Assembly (NCBI GenBank): GCA_023374025.1
Contig: SIJG01000001.1
Location: forward strand, 4,300,616 to 4,364,615
Reading direction: 5' to 3'
DNA length: 64,000 nucleotides
Source: Heterodera schachtii
Lineage: Eukaryota > Nematoda > Chromadorea > Rhabditida > Heteroderidae
The position numbers and the translations under genes are program-made. Positions 34,001-46,300 of this stretch are shown here, piece by piece. Each line of letters starts with the position of its first letter. Position 1 is the stretch's first letter. The notes under the pieces were generated by a model that was not told the DNA's origin, did no database searches, and worked only from the letters and a program-made list of their open reading frames with translations.

Positions 34001-36169
34001 ATTTAAAAATTTGGAAATTCAAAATTTTTGCAATTGTCTAAAAATGCACTTTAGCCCTTATTTTGGTGTTTTCAAAGTCAATTCTTAATTTATAGACAAT
34101 GATAAACGCTTCTTAAACTAGAGTTATTTTTATCAAAAAAATATTTTTTTAATTTAGACAAAATTTAAAAAATAATGTTATTTAATTGTTATTTTTAATA
34201 AAAAATTTTTAATTAATTAATTAAACTAAAGAAAATTTTTATATACAAATATTTATTTTAGAACATATTTACAATTTTATAAATTCTAAAAAATTCAAAA
34301 TTTTTTTGATCGAAAATCATATTTAATTTATACCTGACGAAGACGGTCCAACTCGCGCAATGATTCGTCTTCGGGCTAAAAAATTTAAAAAATTCTGATT
34401 TTTTTAATATAATTTTCCTACCTTCGGCGCGGGCCACGGCGTTTTCCATTGCTCCTTATCTTCTCGAACCTTCAAGAATTTGTCCAAATCCCGATCACGA
34501 TCACCGGCCTAACATTTTAAAGAATTTTCGTGAATTTTAAATTTTTTTTTTTTTTCGAATTTTGCCTCCGGCAATTTTCGTTGCTGACGAAGTTTACGCT
34601 GTTCAATCGCTTCAAGGTCGATGAAGGAACGTTTGCCGTGAAGTGAGGGAAAATCAGTGATCAGATGGCGTCTGGCGTAGTCGCGCGTTGCGTGCGCTTA
34701 AAATTGGCATTAATTTTTTTTTATTATTTTTTAAATTTTGACGAGAAAATAGGCTTGAAATTTTGTTAAATTTCCCAAAAATCCACAAAATTTTAGCACT
34801 TTTCGTGCTTGTTTAATTAAAAAATTTTAAATTATTATTTTTTTAATTTTTAAAAATTTTGACATAAACAAAATGAAAGTTGGGGGGGGGGGTGCTTTTT
34901 TATCCAAATCTGACATTGTTGGTATCATTCGAAAGCTCTAAGTGTCCTCTATTAGCATGCCTAATTCCGAAAAATTTAGTTAAGGTTCAAAAAAGTTAGG
35001 ACCAGAAGAATTTAAAAAACGAAATTTTCCAACTTTTTTGGCTCAAACTTTTTTTAAACTTCGCGAAATTTTTTGGAAAATTGCAGACTAATAGAGGACA
35101 CTTGGCGCTTTCGAATGATACCAACAATTTCAGATTTGGATAACAAAGAAAAAAGTTATAGTCCAAAAACTGGGCTGGCGCCGAAACGGTCGGCGCCGAA
35201 ACGCGTGGGTCCCGTCCAGCGGTGTTGACAAGGGAAAAGCAGAGAAATTTTTTTTTAAATTTTAATGAATTGCAATCGACGGTAAAATTTTTAAAATTAA
35301 TTAAACTTTCCATTCAAAATTTTAAATTTTTGTTTCAATCGGTGACTGAAAAAATCTTTTACTTTAAATTTTCTGAGAAAAAAGTGAGAGGTGCCCTTTT
35401 TTTAATTTTGAAAATTAACCAATTTTCCCTTAAAATTGGAATTTTTTTAGGTTAGGCACCCCTTGGCTATGTCGGAGTTTCAATCATTTCACTCACCCGG
35501 AATGTGCGCATGTGAAATCACTTTTGGCTCAATGATTTGCATGCGGAAATGTTCCGCGCTCCGTTCCGCTTTGTAGTCACTGTCCGCTTGTGCAAATTTG
35601 GCGCCCAAATCGGCCACGCTTGAGCCAAGCTTAACCTCGGCGCCCTGAGGCAAAAATTATTTTTTTTTATTCAAAAAATGGAAATTTTGGCACTTTTTGG
35701 CAGACATTGGTTGTATAATTAAATTTATTTTTTAAAATAGTTTTCCAGAATAATTTTGGGAATCCGGTCCAGGGACTCGGAATTGGCTGAAAATGATGTC
35801 ATTTTATTATAATGACCCGTAATCCCCCTTGAATAGGATAAATTTCGATTAATACAAATTAGATTTTCCCCAGAGTTTTTTTTAAGTAAAAAATTTTTCT
35901 CATTAAAAATAAATTAAAAATTATTTTTTCGATTTTGAACGAAAATGACGTCGTTATATGTATTAGTTAGTGTGACCCATTAATCCCGTTTGAACAGGAT
36001 AATTTTCTCGATGCCATTAACTTTTCCCAAGGGGTATTTCAAATTTTTTTTTTTCATTTTTTAAAAATTTCTTTGCTCATTTTAAAAAGGAAAAATTGAA
36101 AACAAACAAATTAGAATTTCTTACAGGTTTCTCGCCAAGCTTGTAGAACGGTGTGACAATCTTAACCAT
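31097..36169 (-). CDS. Nine-exon gene, charged low-complexity protein, unknown
   Basis: Exons: 36169-36125, 35644-35497, 34696-34566, 34508-34422, 34375-34334, 33542-33522, 33347-33231, 32866-32594, 31327-31097 (or a GT donor at 31,118 if the gene continues leftward). All phases agree, giving 364 residues. Start MVKIVTPFYKLGEKPGAEV. A block HATRDYARRHLITDFPSLHG then KRSFIDLEAIEQRKLRQQRK looks like a conserved globular or coiled segment. It is followed by a seven-residue mini-exon, a basic RRSKSLNEL site (about 162-170) of the type basophilic kinases use, an Arg-rich then strongly acidic stretch (exon 8) and a Gly/Gln-rich tail. The third intron begins with GC, not GT. No known domain is recognised; a structural or adaptor role is a guess. 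The last codons VICQTN and a TAA follow if the 31,118 donor is not used. Confidence 0.75.
33655..33990. mobile_element. Degenerate relative of the 25,367 hAT element
   Basis: It opens TGAGTAGGGTTCGAAGTTGT, similar to the 25,367 terminus after its TSD, then has CATATTTTGACATTTTTGGG and one ACACCCCTAAGGATCGA motif as in that element. The right end is not identifiable. Confidence 0.4.
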
Positions 36170-36193
36170 AAATATTTTTGGCACTTTTTTGTC

Positions 36194-37073
36194 TTATTTT
36201 GGCACTTTTATCGCTGCTTGTTCGGTCTGAGCCCGGAAAGAATCTGAGCCTGTCTGTACAAAATGTTAAAATATAAATTATTTTTATTTGAAAACAAATC
36301 CAAATTTTGTTCTCGTTCTTTAATCAAAATTTCTAAATTTTTTTAAATTTTCTATAATTTGATTATAATTTTTTACATTTTCTACCATTTTATAAAAATT
36401 TTCATAATTTTTATTTTTAAATTTTTCATTTCCTGTTTTTTTCAATTTTGAAAAAACAGTAAAAATTCCAGTTTCATTTACAACTCAACCGTTGTTAATA
36501 AAATAAAACACATCACGTCACACTATTCAACTCACCATGTCCAATGTTGCATTTGTCTAAAAATTAGGGGGTTGAAAAAGAATGGGCAAAAGAGAGAGAG
36601 ACAGATCACGGGAAAGAAGACATACAAAATTGTTCTCTGGCCATTAAATTAGACACCCCATACAATAATTAAATTAGGGAGAGGGAAAAGAATACGTGGA
36701 AGAGAGAGAACGGATGGAAAAGAAGACATAGAAAATTTGGGAGAGAGAAAAACGCTTTTCTGGCCACTCAAATGCGCAAATTAGGTAATTAGTTAATCTA
36801 ATTAGCGCCGCTTAAACTGCCCACTCCATTACATGGCGAATTTGCTCCATTTCGCGCACACTCTCCTCGTGCACTTGCTGTGTCTGACGCATTTGCTCCT
36901 CTTGCTGAAATTTCAAATTTAGCGTTCATTAATGAGTGCAATTAACTGTTAATTAATTGGCGCGGAATTTTTTCCGAAATTTAAACGGCAATTTTTTTTT
37001 TTAAATATGTGACGTTTAACGAAAAACGAACCGACGAAATGAAGCGCTTTGAAGATTCTGTGGAAGCAGTCAT
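36194..37073 (-). CDS. Short four-exon ORF upstream of, and in frame with, the 36,169 gene
   Basis: Exons 37073-37032 (MTASTESSKRFISS), 36904-36833 (a Gln/Glu-rich coiled-coil-like segment), 36556-36536 (TNATLDM) and 36253-36194 (ends AAIKVPK and TAA) all join in phase 0 to 64 codons including the stop. The stop is exactly 24 nt, in the same frame, before the ATG at 36,169, within the same exon. It may be a separate cistron or long uORF, or the true N-terminus of the downstream protein if the TAA is read through, edited or a sequence error. Confidence 0.55.
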
Positions 37074-37174
37074 AGTGTCCAAAATTTGCAAAAAATATTC
37101 TCAGCGCCAATTTCTCGCTAATAAATTTGGCAAATCAATCAAAAATTTATAAATTTAAAAAATTCATAAGTCTC

Positions 37175-37400
37175 ATGGGTGTCTAACGGCACGGACATTT
37201 AGGACATTTTTGGCCCGAGGGTATTAGTGGCACGGATTTTGTGGCCAGTAACTTTGTTGTCCGGGGATGTTTATGGCCCGGATTTTGCGGTCCGGGAAAT
37301 TTTTGTGCCTAGGACATTTATGGCCCGAGCATATTCGTGGCCCAGTGGGTATTTTTGGCACTCATGGGAGATTTGTGGCCCAGACATCCGTGGCGCCTCT
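37175..37400. repeat. Imperfect tandem array of GGCCCG / ATTTNTGG words
   Basis: Phrases such as GGACATTTTTGGCCCGAGG, GATGTTTATGGCCCGG, GGACATTTATGGCCCGAGC and CATTCGTGGCCC-like words recur about every 30 bp. It is non-coding in any consistent frame. A few similar words (GGACATTTCGTGG) occur near 49,896-49,940. Confidence 0.65.
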
Positions 37401-39910
37401 CTTTAATTTGGATATTTCGTGAGTTTTGTGAGTTATTGGCTAAACCAATTCAAATGGGACCAATAAAATTTTGAACTGGGTGCCGCTTTTGGCTGGGTGG
37501 GCCATGAATATTTTTTGGCACCGATCAATTTTTCTCGCCCGTCGTACCACATCATCAACCATCACCCAAATTTTGCCGTCAATTGAGTGGCGCCGCCGCC
37601 GTTTCCGAATTTGGGTTAAGCACACAACAAATCCCCAGTTGCGGATCAATGCGTTTGGGAAATCAGTGGCGGGAAATCGCGCATGGATTTGGGAGGCGAT
37701 GGCCTTGGGGCATTCTCGACAAAATTTGGAGAGATTTACGACCAAAAGTTGGGTTCTTGCATACACACACACACCACACAACATCGAGTTAATGAATTGG
37801 ATTGGGGGGATAACGCGTAAATATTGGGCGCAGCCGACCTTGACAATTTGTACCCCCCGCCGCCCCCCGGGGGTAGGGGACGGAGGACGGCGACGCGTCG
37901 GTGAAATTTGGGGAGGGATCAAACGGCGGGAGAAATGGGTGGAGGGGGGTGAAAATGAAAAATCGAAATTTTGGAAAAATCGGTGAAATTTTAGAGAAAA
38001 TAATTGAGTAAAATGTTTGGAAATTATGAAGTAGATAAAGTTGTAAAAGAATAATAGTTGTTTGTGAAATGAAATTTAAACAGGCAAAAAAATGTGGCAA
38101 AATTGAAAAATGAAAAAATAAATTTTATAGTAATTAAAAATAATTTAAATCTAGAAATTATTGGCTAAAATAGGTATTAATCGCCATATAAAAAGATGAA
38201 GTAAAATTAATTAATATATAATTAAACAAAAAATAATTATGGAATAAAAATAATAAATTAAATTGTAACAATAAAATTCAAAATTTTAATGTAAAAATAA
38301 AAAATCTTTATTAAAAATATTCCAAATTAAAAAAAATTCGCCGAAAATTCATACATAATAAACAGAAGTTTGTAGTAAATGATCATCAAACCATTAGCTG
38401 GTCTCTCACCAAGTTTTGATGGGGTATGTAAATTTGGTCAATTTATGTGTGGAGAGATTATTCGGGGAGTGGTGGGCGCGGATGGGGGAAAAATTGGGGA
38501 TTGGCGCGGGATAATAATTTGTTTTGGGCAACAAATCGCCGCGGGGGTGGCGAACGTCGCCGCCGGCGCGGGGGCGACAAAACGCCGCAGCGACAGACCG
38601 TCGTCCACCCACCGATCACAATCCATCAAACACAACACATGGACGTACGACGGACAACAACAACAACAACAAAACACTGCAACAACAACTCAGAGATTTG
38701 GGAATGAATTGGAAAGGATTAGGTGTTCGGGGCAAGTCGAGACTCTCGAGTTCAAGTTCAGAATTTCCCGCGGTTGCGCATTGCGCATCGCGGACGCAAA
38801 TAGCCGCGGTTTGTGGATCCGTGCCACGGCTTCAAATTGGCGCCGTCGCGAACTGCGCATGGGCTAAGCTGGGTTTGGCACCACATGAGGCCAATTGATT
38901 CGTTTTGATTCAACACTCTAGATAGGTTTGTCAGCTTTGGTTTTGAGGGCTTGGCCCTTGCCAAACTTGGCCAACCCCTCGGGCATTGAGTTATTACGCT
39001 TTCATTAGCGTACATAGAGACGGGGGCGTGTGGTGGGCGTGGGGCTTGAGAGGGGGAGGGAGGCGATTTTCATGAGGTATTCGTGGTGATGGGGGAGGAA
39101 GAGGGGGAGGTGGAATTTGTCGTCGGAAGATCGATTTTGGATGGACCGGGAGGGGGGGAGGGGAGGAGGGGAAATGGACTGGACGGACAGCAGGAGGCTG
39201 GAAGAAGAAGAATTATTGGGGGATAGGGAGGTGGTGGAGGTAGTGGATGATGGAGAAAAAACAATGCGCACCACAGCATCATGCTGGGCCGGCTGGCTGG
39301 AATTGGCTCAGAAGAAATCTTCAGGCAGCTGGCAGCAGCAAAAAGGCGCGGACGCCGGGAGAGGGGGGGGGGGGGACGGGGGGACAGATCGGCGGGGGGG
39401 GACACACATCAAACAGAACGATGTGGGAGGAATTATGGACAGCGGCGAGCCGCCGCCGGAGACGGATCGGGAAGGCAAATAGGAAGGGATTAAATGGTGG
39501 TGTGCAGTAACTTTTTTGGTCTCCTCCTCGAGAATCGAGACTGGGGGGATTTTGCGGGAAAGGAAAAGCGCCAGCCGCTGGCGGCGGGACGGAGTGATAT
39601 TTGGAAGAGCTTAGTGAATCATCAGTGTCCGTATGCAAATTTTGATACAAATTTTTATTTGGGTTTTGCTTTATTAAATCCCTGGGAATTTTAAAAATAA
39701 TATTTTAACCTTAAATTTGAATTTGAAAACGCATTTTCCCAAAAATGGACAATTCCATAAAAATGCTGGCCATAGTTTTGTAGTTGAATCATGGAATTCT
39801 GCGATAAGGACGCCTGGATCATATGGTATAACCCCATCCAAAAAATTCTCGTGGCTCTAAAATCTCGGAAAATATCTAATTTTCTAATTTATATGCTAAA
39901 AACTAAAATA

Positions 39911-40320
39911 ATCTCAAAATTTGATCATTTGCAAATCCGCCGCCAAATTGATCATTAACCAATTTGCCCCAAATCGCCTAATTTGATCATTAGCCGATCC
40001 GCCCCCTCCCAAGTTTGATCATTAGCCAATCGGCCCCTCCAAAATTGATCATTCGCCAACCCGAATCGCCAAATTTTATCATTAGCAAATCCGCCGCCGA
40101 ATTGATCATTAACCAATTTGCCCCAAATCGCCAAATTTGATGATTAGCCAATCTCCCACCCTCAAATCGCCTAATTTGATCATTAGCCAATCCGCCCCCT
40201 CCCAAGTTTGATCATTAGCCAATCCGCCCCCGCCCAAGTTTGATCATTAGCCAATCCGCCCCCGCCCAAGTTTGATCATTAGCCAACCCCCCTCCCCAAA
40301 TCGCCAAATCAATAGAAATG
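39911..40320. repeat. Minisatellite, GATCATTAGCCAATC-type unit
   Basis: About a dozen units of roughly 30-37 bp, each TTTGATCATTAGCCAA followed by a CCGCC-rich spacer. The last three (about 40,150-40,290) are nearly identical, which points to recent expansion at the right end. Confidence 0.9.
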
Positions 40321-43300
40321 GAACGCAATGATCGCCGCTGTGAATAAATGAATGAATGAGTGAGTGAGTACATAATAATTGTGTGGGGGCAAAAGCGGAA
40401 GACGGACGATGTTCATCAGCAGTTGAAGCATTAAGCATCCTCCATCGTCCGCCAGACATTGCCGACGAATGTCATTAAGGGGGTAATTAGGGGGGGGGGG
40501 GGGAATTGCCTTGCGGGCATTTAGGGGTGGTCGAATTGCGACCGACGGATTAAGAGAGCCATGGGGCACAAAAAGGAGAGGACCAGTTTTGTAGGGACAG
40601 AGAGATTGAACAGCAGCAGAACAGCACCAATCGGCGGGGAGAATGGGATGGGGAAAAGCTGATCAGCAGCAGCATTAAAGAAGGGTCGTTAAGAGGGGGG
40701 AGGTCGTAAATTTTTGGAAAAATTTAAGCGGGGACAAAGAAAAGCGGGGATCCCCGATAATTTTTTTTTTTTGTAGATTAAAACTTTGTTGGACCATTGG
40801 CGCATTTTCAGCCAAGTAATGTTGGGAACCTCGGAATTTTTTTGGAATTAAAGCGCGCTAAATGCCCTTGACAATTAAGCTGGGGGTAATTAACATTTAA
40901 TGGGCCTTTTAAACGGCCAATTTTCTATGGGAAAGGAATTTATTAAATAAATTTTCGGTTTATAAAAAATAACTGATTAACAGCTGCTGGATGATCAGAA
41001 ATTTAAATATAATCTCATCCATCCATCTTTGGCAGCATGTAAAAAAAATTCAAAAAATCACATTTTCTCATTTCAACGGCCCCTAAATTTTTGCCATTAA
41101 CTTTTGTATCTATGTGAGTGTTTGTGTGTACAAAAATGGGGAACAAATTTTTGGGGGCGCGAATTTCCGTTGGCCCAGGACCACAGACAGTCGTCAGTTT
41201 GGCCCTGGCCTGGCCCGGACAGAAACAATTTTGCTAATGGGAAATGATTTGATTGGGTTTTTGCCTGCTGAGCGTGTGGGGGGAGAGCGAAAGTGGGCCC
41301 CAAAAGTCACCACCAAAAATGAGGCGGAATTTGGGGGCCCCAAAACCCCGCGAAAAACCGGTTCAACAACAGATGGGACCCCTCAGGGGCCATGGGGACT
41401 GACGGACATTTCTCCCGCCTTTTTGGCGCCTTCGTCCGACCCCCGCAATTCGTCACCATCACCAGCAAAAAGAGTGTTTCGTGGTGGCAGTGTATACAAC
41501 AAATTCATTTGGTCGGGCGGGGGACACGTCAATTGGTGGCCACCGGCGTGCGGTGGTGGGACAGTGTTTTTGGTAAATACTACTAATGAGTGACTAATGA
41601 GAGTGAATGGTGCGTGGTTGGTTGGTGGTGCCCTGGGGCCACAACCGACGATAGTTCCGAGAGATTTTTGGGAGGGACCAATTTGGGCAAACGCCCAAGG
41701 CCACAGACAAATGGCAGGGGCCCAAACTGTGAAGCATTTTTACGATGAAAACCAAAATAAAAATTTGGTCTTGAATTTTCATTGGTCCTAAGCTTATGGG
41801 AAATTCGGGATCGAGCACAATCTCGGGCTAAAAAGATTCAAAATCCATTTGTCGACTATCCTAAGCCCAAAGTTTTTTTTTTGTTGAGAATTTCCTAATT
41901 AGTGCCCAAGAAACCCTAAAAAGTAGCCGAGTCTAAACCGATCAGTCTCTAAACCTAGACAGAACAAAAATTCACATATTTTCCCAGCCGAAAGTGGCAT
42001 TTTTCAAATAAATTCTTGGACTGAAATTTGGCCATAGGACGAAAATTTAAAAAAATCAAAAAAAAAAAAAAATTTAATTACACATTTGAATATCTCTCGT
42101 CTATTTTTGGAATTAGATAAATTATTAAAACTTTTTAGAAGCATCCAAATAAATTACAAAGCGCAATGCTTGTGTTTGTTTAATCATAAAATTGAAAATC
42201 TCTGAAAAATGTCGAAATTTCCAACAAATTTATTTTGTTTGGAAATATGAGTCAGTTCTTTTGGCCCCCCTCCGTCGGCAAAAGGTGCGCTTTTCACTCT
42301 CGACAAAATTCTCGCCCATTTTCACCACCACAATCACCGTCCGTCCGACCGTCCGTCCGACTGACTGATCGAGTCGAATTTCAATTTCTTTTCCCCGCCA
42401 TTTTCCGCCGCCCCTTCGCGCATTCCTTCCATTCATTCATTCATTTTCATTCATTCAATTCACAATTCCATCATTTGGACCAATAAAAATAATGAAAAAT
42501 TGCACATTCATTTTTTTTTCTTTTAGTTTTTGTATACGAAAGAAAATTTCTATGGAAAAAAGAAATTTGTTTAAAATTGTAAAATTGGAAACGGAATACA
42601 TAAATTTGGAGAGGCCGGGATTTAGGCCGAGATTTAAGACTTATATTCTCCGCCAAAAAAAAAACCCAGAGAAATTAGGCTGGAGATACCGGGACCGAGA
42701 CTCTCGATTTTAAAATTATAAATGGAACCCGCTCGATTTTTCCAGGGATAATTGGTCGAAATCCTAAACTGTACTATTTCGTCGCTCTTTGCTTCTCTGC
42801 TCGCCTTTTTTCTGTGCACTATTTCTGTCCCTTTCAATTTTTACGCTTTCACTTTGCGATCGGTGGTCACGGAACTGACTGTGTAATAAAAAAAATGAAT
42901 TGAGACACAGACAAAAGTGATCGGATTATTGGAAAAAGTGATTGGAAAAGTGGAAAATGTATTTGTATCGAAGGAAAACATTTAAAATTGAGGAAAATAA
43001 ATTAAATTAACACCAAAATGTAAAATTTTTGAATTTTTTATTTATTAATTAATTTATTGATAATTAGGAAACGATTTCGATCAAAATGTTGAAATAAAAG
43101 TAAATTAGACCGTAAAATTTGTTTTTTAAAAGTCATAAAATTCGAATGATGAAAGCAAATTTAAACACTGGCCTTAAATTGTAATTTTTTTAATCGAAAT
43201 ATTCAAAAAATGGAAAATTTTGCCCAATTAAATAAAATATATTTATATATAAAATTAAAATATATACAAAATTCTCATGATACATATTGCTATTGCAAAA

Positions 43301-43395
43301 AAATATGAACACATAAATGAATTGCAACTGATCAAAATGTCACATCATCCTCTAAGAACAGAGGTACTCAGTTCGATGGGGACCAAATTTGCGCA

Positions 43396-46300
43396 TCAAT
43401 CAACTCGTCGCAGAATTTTCAGTGCCGATGGGCTTGAATGCCGATCAAAAAAGCCGATGTTCGAGTTGCGCAACGCTTTGATCAGATCGTTGAGCCCATT
43501 TTGGCTGTCCTGGCCCATCAGGCGCCATCGATAGTCCTCCACGAGTCGTTCAAATTTTGTTTTTGGGCCATGCCGAGACCAAAACTACAGAACAGGAGAG
43601 ACAAAACAACATTGGCATTTTGGTAGTATTGTGCCGAAATGCCGGGAATTCCTATGTGAAATTTGGTCCCCCAATTTCCATTAAAGTTGCCACACAAAGT
43701 AATTAGGAGACACGAAGCTCATGGCATCACAAAATGGATGAAAGCAACACCCAGAGAAAATTGATGGGATTTCGGATTTTTTTTTTTTTTTTGAAAATCT
43801 GTGCCATTTCTTTCAAAGTGCATTAAATCTCAAAAAATTCCCAAGTGAAATGCCTATTTTTTAAATAGTAGCTTGATCTAAAATAAGACAGTTGCAACTT
43901 AAATTTGAACTCCTTAAATTTAAAGTTAATATTTCGATGGGATTAACGCTATGATGCCCTTCCTTGTGCCATTCATATTCCCCACATTCCGTGCCATTGT
44001 CTTCACCACCTGGTGCTGTCTGTTCAGCATCATGCCACCCGCATGGCCATCACCACCTCCACCACCACCACTGCTGCTGGTTTTGCCAGCGTCGTTTGTG
44101 CCGGCCTGCTGCTGCTGCTGCTGTTGCTGTGCCGTGCCGATGGCCGAGTTTGTTGCGGGTGCGGTCGGTGCCAATGTCACCGGTGCCGGAGTGGTCAGTG
44201 CCAATTGGTGTTGTGCCGTTGTCGTCAATGGTGGCGGTGATGGCACTACCGTAGGAATGCAAATATAATAATTTGTTACTTCGAGTGATTCATTCCCGCA
44301 GTCGTCCCTCTCAATTAAGATTTTTAATTTTAAACTATTAAATTTTTCAAAAAATATTTTTTTTTTTAATATTAAGTAATTTAAAAATGTCTGAAAATTT
44401 TTTTTGAAAATTCTTAAAAATTAAAAAAATGCATTTTCTTATGAAGATTTATTTAAAATATAATTTTAAAAAAAAGATTGATGAGTTGAACAGGTCCAGG
44501 CTATTTTTTTGCAATCTGAATTTTTCTGGTCCTGTATTTTGCTTAGCAGTGCAGTACCATGCTGTTGTTGCTGCTGCCATTTGTTGGTGATAGACGTTGG
44601 ATCGGATGGGTACGGTTGACGAGGCGGCACAATCAAAAGCAAATCGGTGTCATCGGGCGGCGCCACTTTTGCGCCACCACTTTTCGCGCCAAGCTCAGCC
44701 CCATCCGCAATGCTTTCCTCCGCCTTGAGACGGTCCAACAGACGGTCAAATTCTGCCTGGCAAATTTGATCAATCCAAAAATGATTGATCCAATTCAAAA
44801 ATGATTGATCGAGATCGATCGAATCTATATAAAAAAGCCGATCCGGACCTTCAAAAAGGCAAAAAATTCTTATCAACCCTGCCTGCCGCTTTCCGCGTTT
44901 TAAGCGCCTAGTTTTCCTTAAAACTCATGAATTTCCGCTTTAAATGCCGTGAATCCCGGAGCTTTCTTGTGCGAGAGTCTATGAAATCTTGACTCAAGAA
45001 ATTCTCGGGACTAAGTCTTGGTCTCGCGATTCTCGGGCTCGGCGTTCAATCGAAATTTCTCGGGTTTTTTTTGTTGTTGGAAAAAAACTACATATGTTTT
45101 TGATCTCGAATTTTTAGTCTCATTCTCGGAATCACTTCTCGCTCTTGGTTCTCGTATCTAAAAACCTTTCTCGGCATGCACTTCTCTACTACGGTGTGCC
45201 AATGATTCTTTGTTTGTCAAGCGATCGCGAAAAAAAAAATAATAATTTAGTTTTGCCTGTTCTCGTTGTTTGTAGTCCGTTTCGTGCACAACTCGGCGCT
45301 GCTTGTTGATAGCCGCTTCAACTGGTGCGCCAGCTACGCCAGCTGCACCACCATTTTGCCCTGGTGTGCCCCCGCCTCGTCTAATGATGGTGACCAATTT
45401 TATGCTAAGCCTATGCAAGGGCGTAGCTAGGGGGGGGTGGGGGGGGGCCAGGGGGCCCGGCCCCCCCCCCCCCCCCCGAAACCCAAAAAAGGAAAAAATT
45501 TTCAGTAAATTTTCTTGAAATTTTAAGCAATTTTCTTAACAAAAATGCATTAAAATACCCAAAAATTTTCCCGGCGGTGTCTACCGGCACCGCCGGACCC
45601 CCATTTTACCATATTTTTGAAAAATGGGGGACCAAAATGGCAAAAAATAGTAATTTTTTGGCGAAAAACGGCGAAAAATTTTGTAAAATACACCCCATAA
45701 TTCAGGATTTCAAAGAACGAAAAATACACCCCTAAAAATCGACTGAAAAACGAAAAATACACCCCTAAAAATCGAATTTTTGACTTCAGCCCCCCCCCCC
45801 GAAGCCAAGGGTCTGGCTACGCCCTTGAGCCTATGGTTGCCATTTTAAACCGAAAACCTTAATATTCTTTTATTTCGGCTTTGTTTCGAGAAAAGAAAAC
45901 TATGAAAGATTGGCATCATCCATCCGATTCATTTTGGCAAAACAAAAATTTCGGAAGTCTCTGAATTCCGAGCATCCAAAAAAATATTCGGGAGTATGAA
46001 TTCAGAGTCTTTCCGGTCCCAAAAAATGTCGGAATTTGTATCTCGAGCCGAATGTGTCAGAATGCGGGAGTCGAAATTTCTTGTAAGCCATAAGAATTCT
46101 CAATCCCGGGATCATCCCCACAGGTCGGATTCATTTAGGTTCAATAGATTGCAGCATTGATTCAGTTAGTGCTTCACCTCAGATTGATCACACCCTTCTG
46201 CTGTTGATGTGCCGCTGCCGCGAATTGTTGTTGTTGCTGATGATGAGTTGCAGGTACTGCTCCGTCCCGATGACCACCAGCGGTTGGCACCAATGCCACC

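Larger units (their letters stand above)
37074..43395. other. Intergenic DNA, no gene supported
   Basis: A mix of A/T-rich and GC-rich blocks. Long open frames at 37,440-37,990, 38,379-38,870, 39,070-39,510 and 41,114-41,593 overlap on both strands, follow G/C-rich composition and lack splice context or a recognisable domain, so I do not call them genes. The 38,450-38,900 block has CpG-rich sequence and a GCGCATTGCGCATCGCG cluster and could be promoter DNA. Confidence 0.5.

Noticed and set aside
37440..37986. Overlapping long open frames on both strands
   Set aside because: Neither has splice context or a familiar motif, and simultaneous openness on both strands suggests composition.
38379..38867. 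Plus-strand open frame of 162 codons
   Set aside because: GC-rich block open on both strands, with a CAA-repeat in the middle and no recognisable domain or splice context; treated as composition.
41114..41593. Plus-strand open frame of 159 codons
   Set aside because: No domain, overlaps open frames in other phases, no neighbouring exons in phase.
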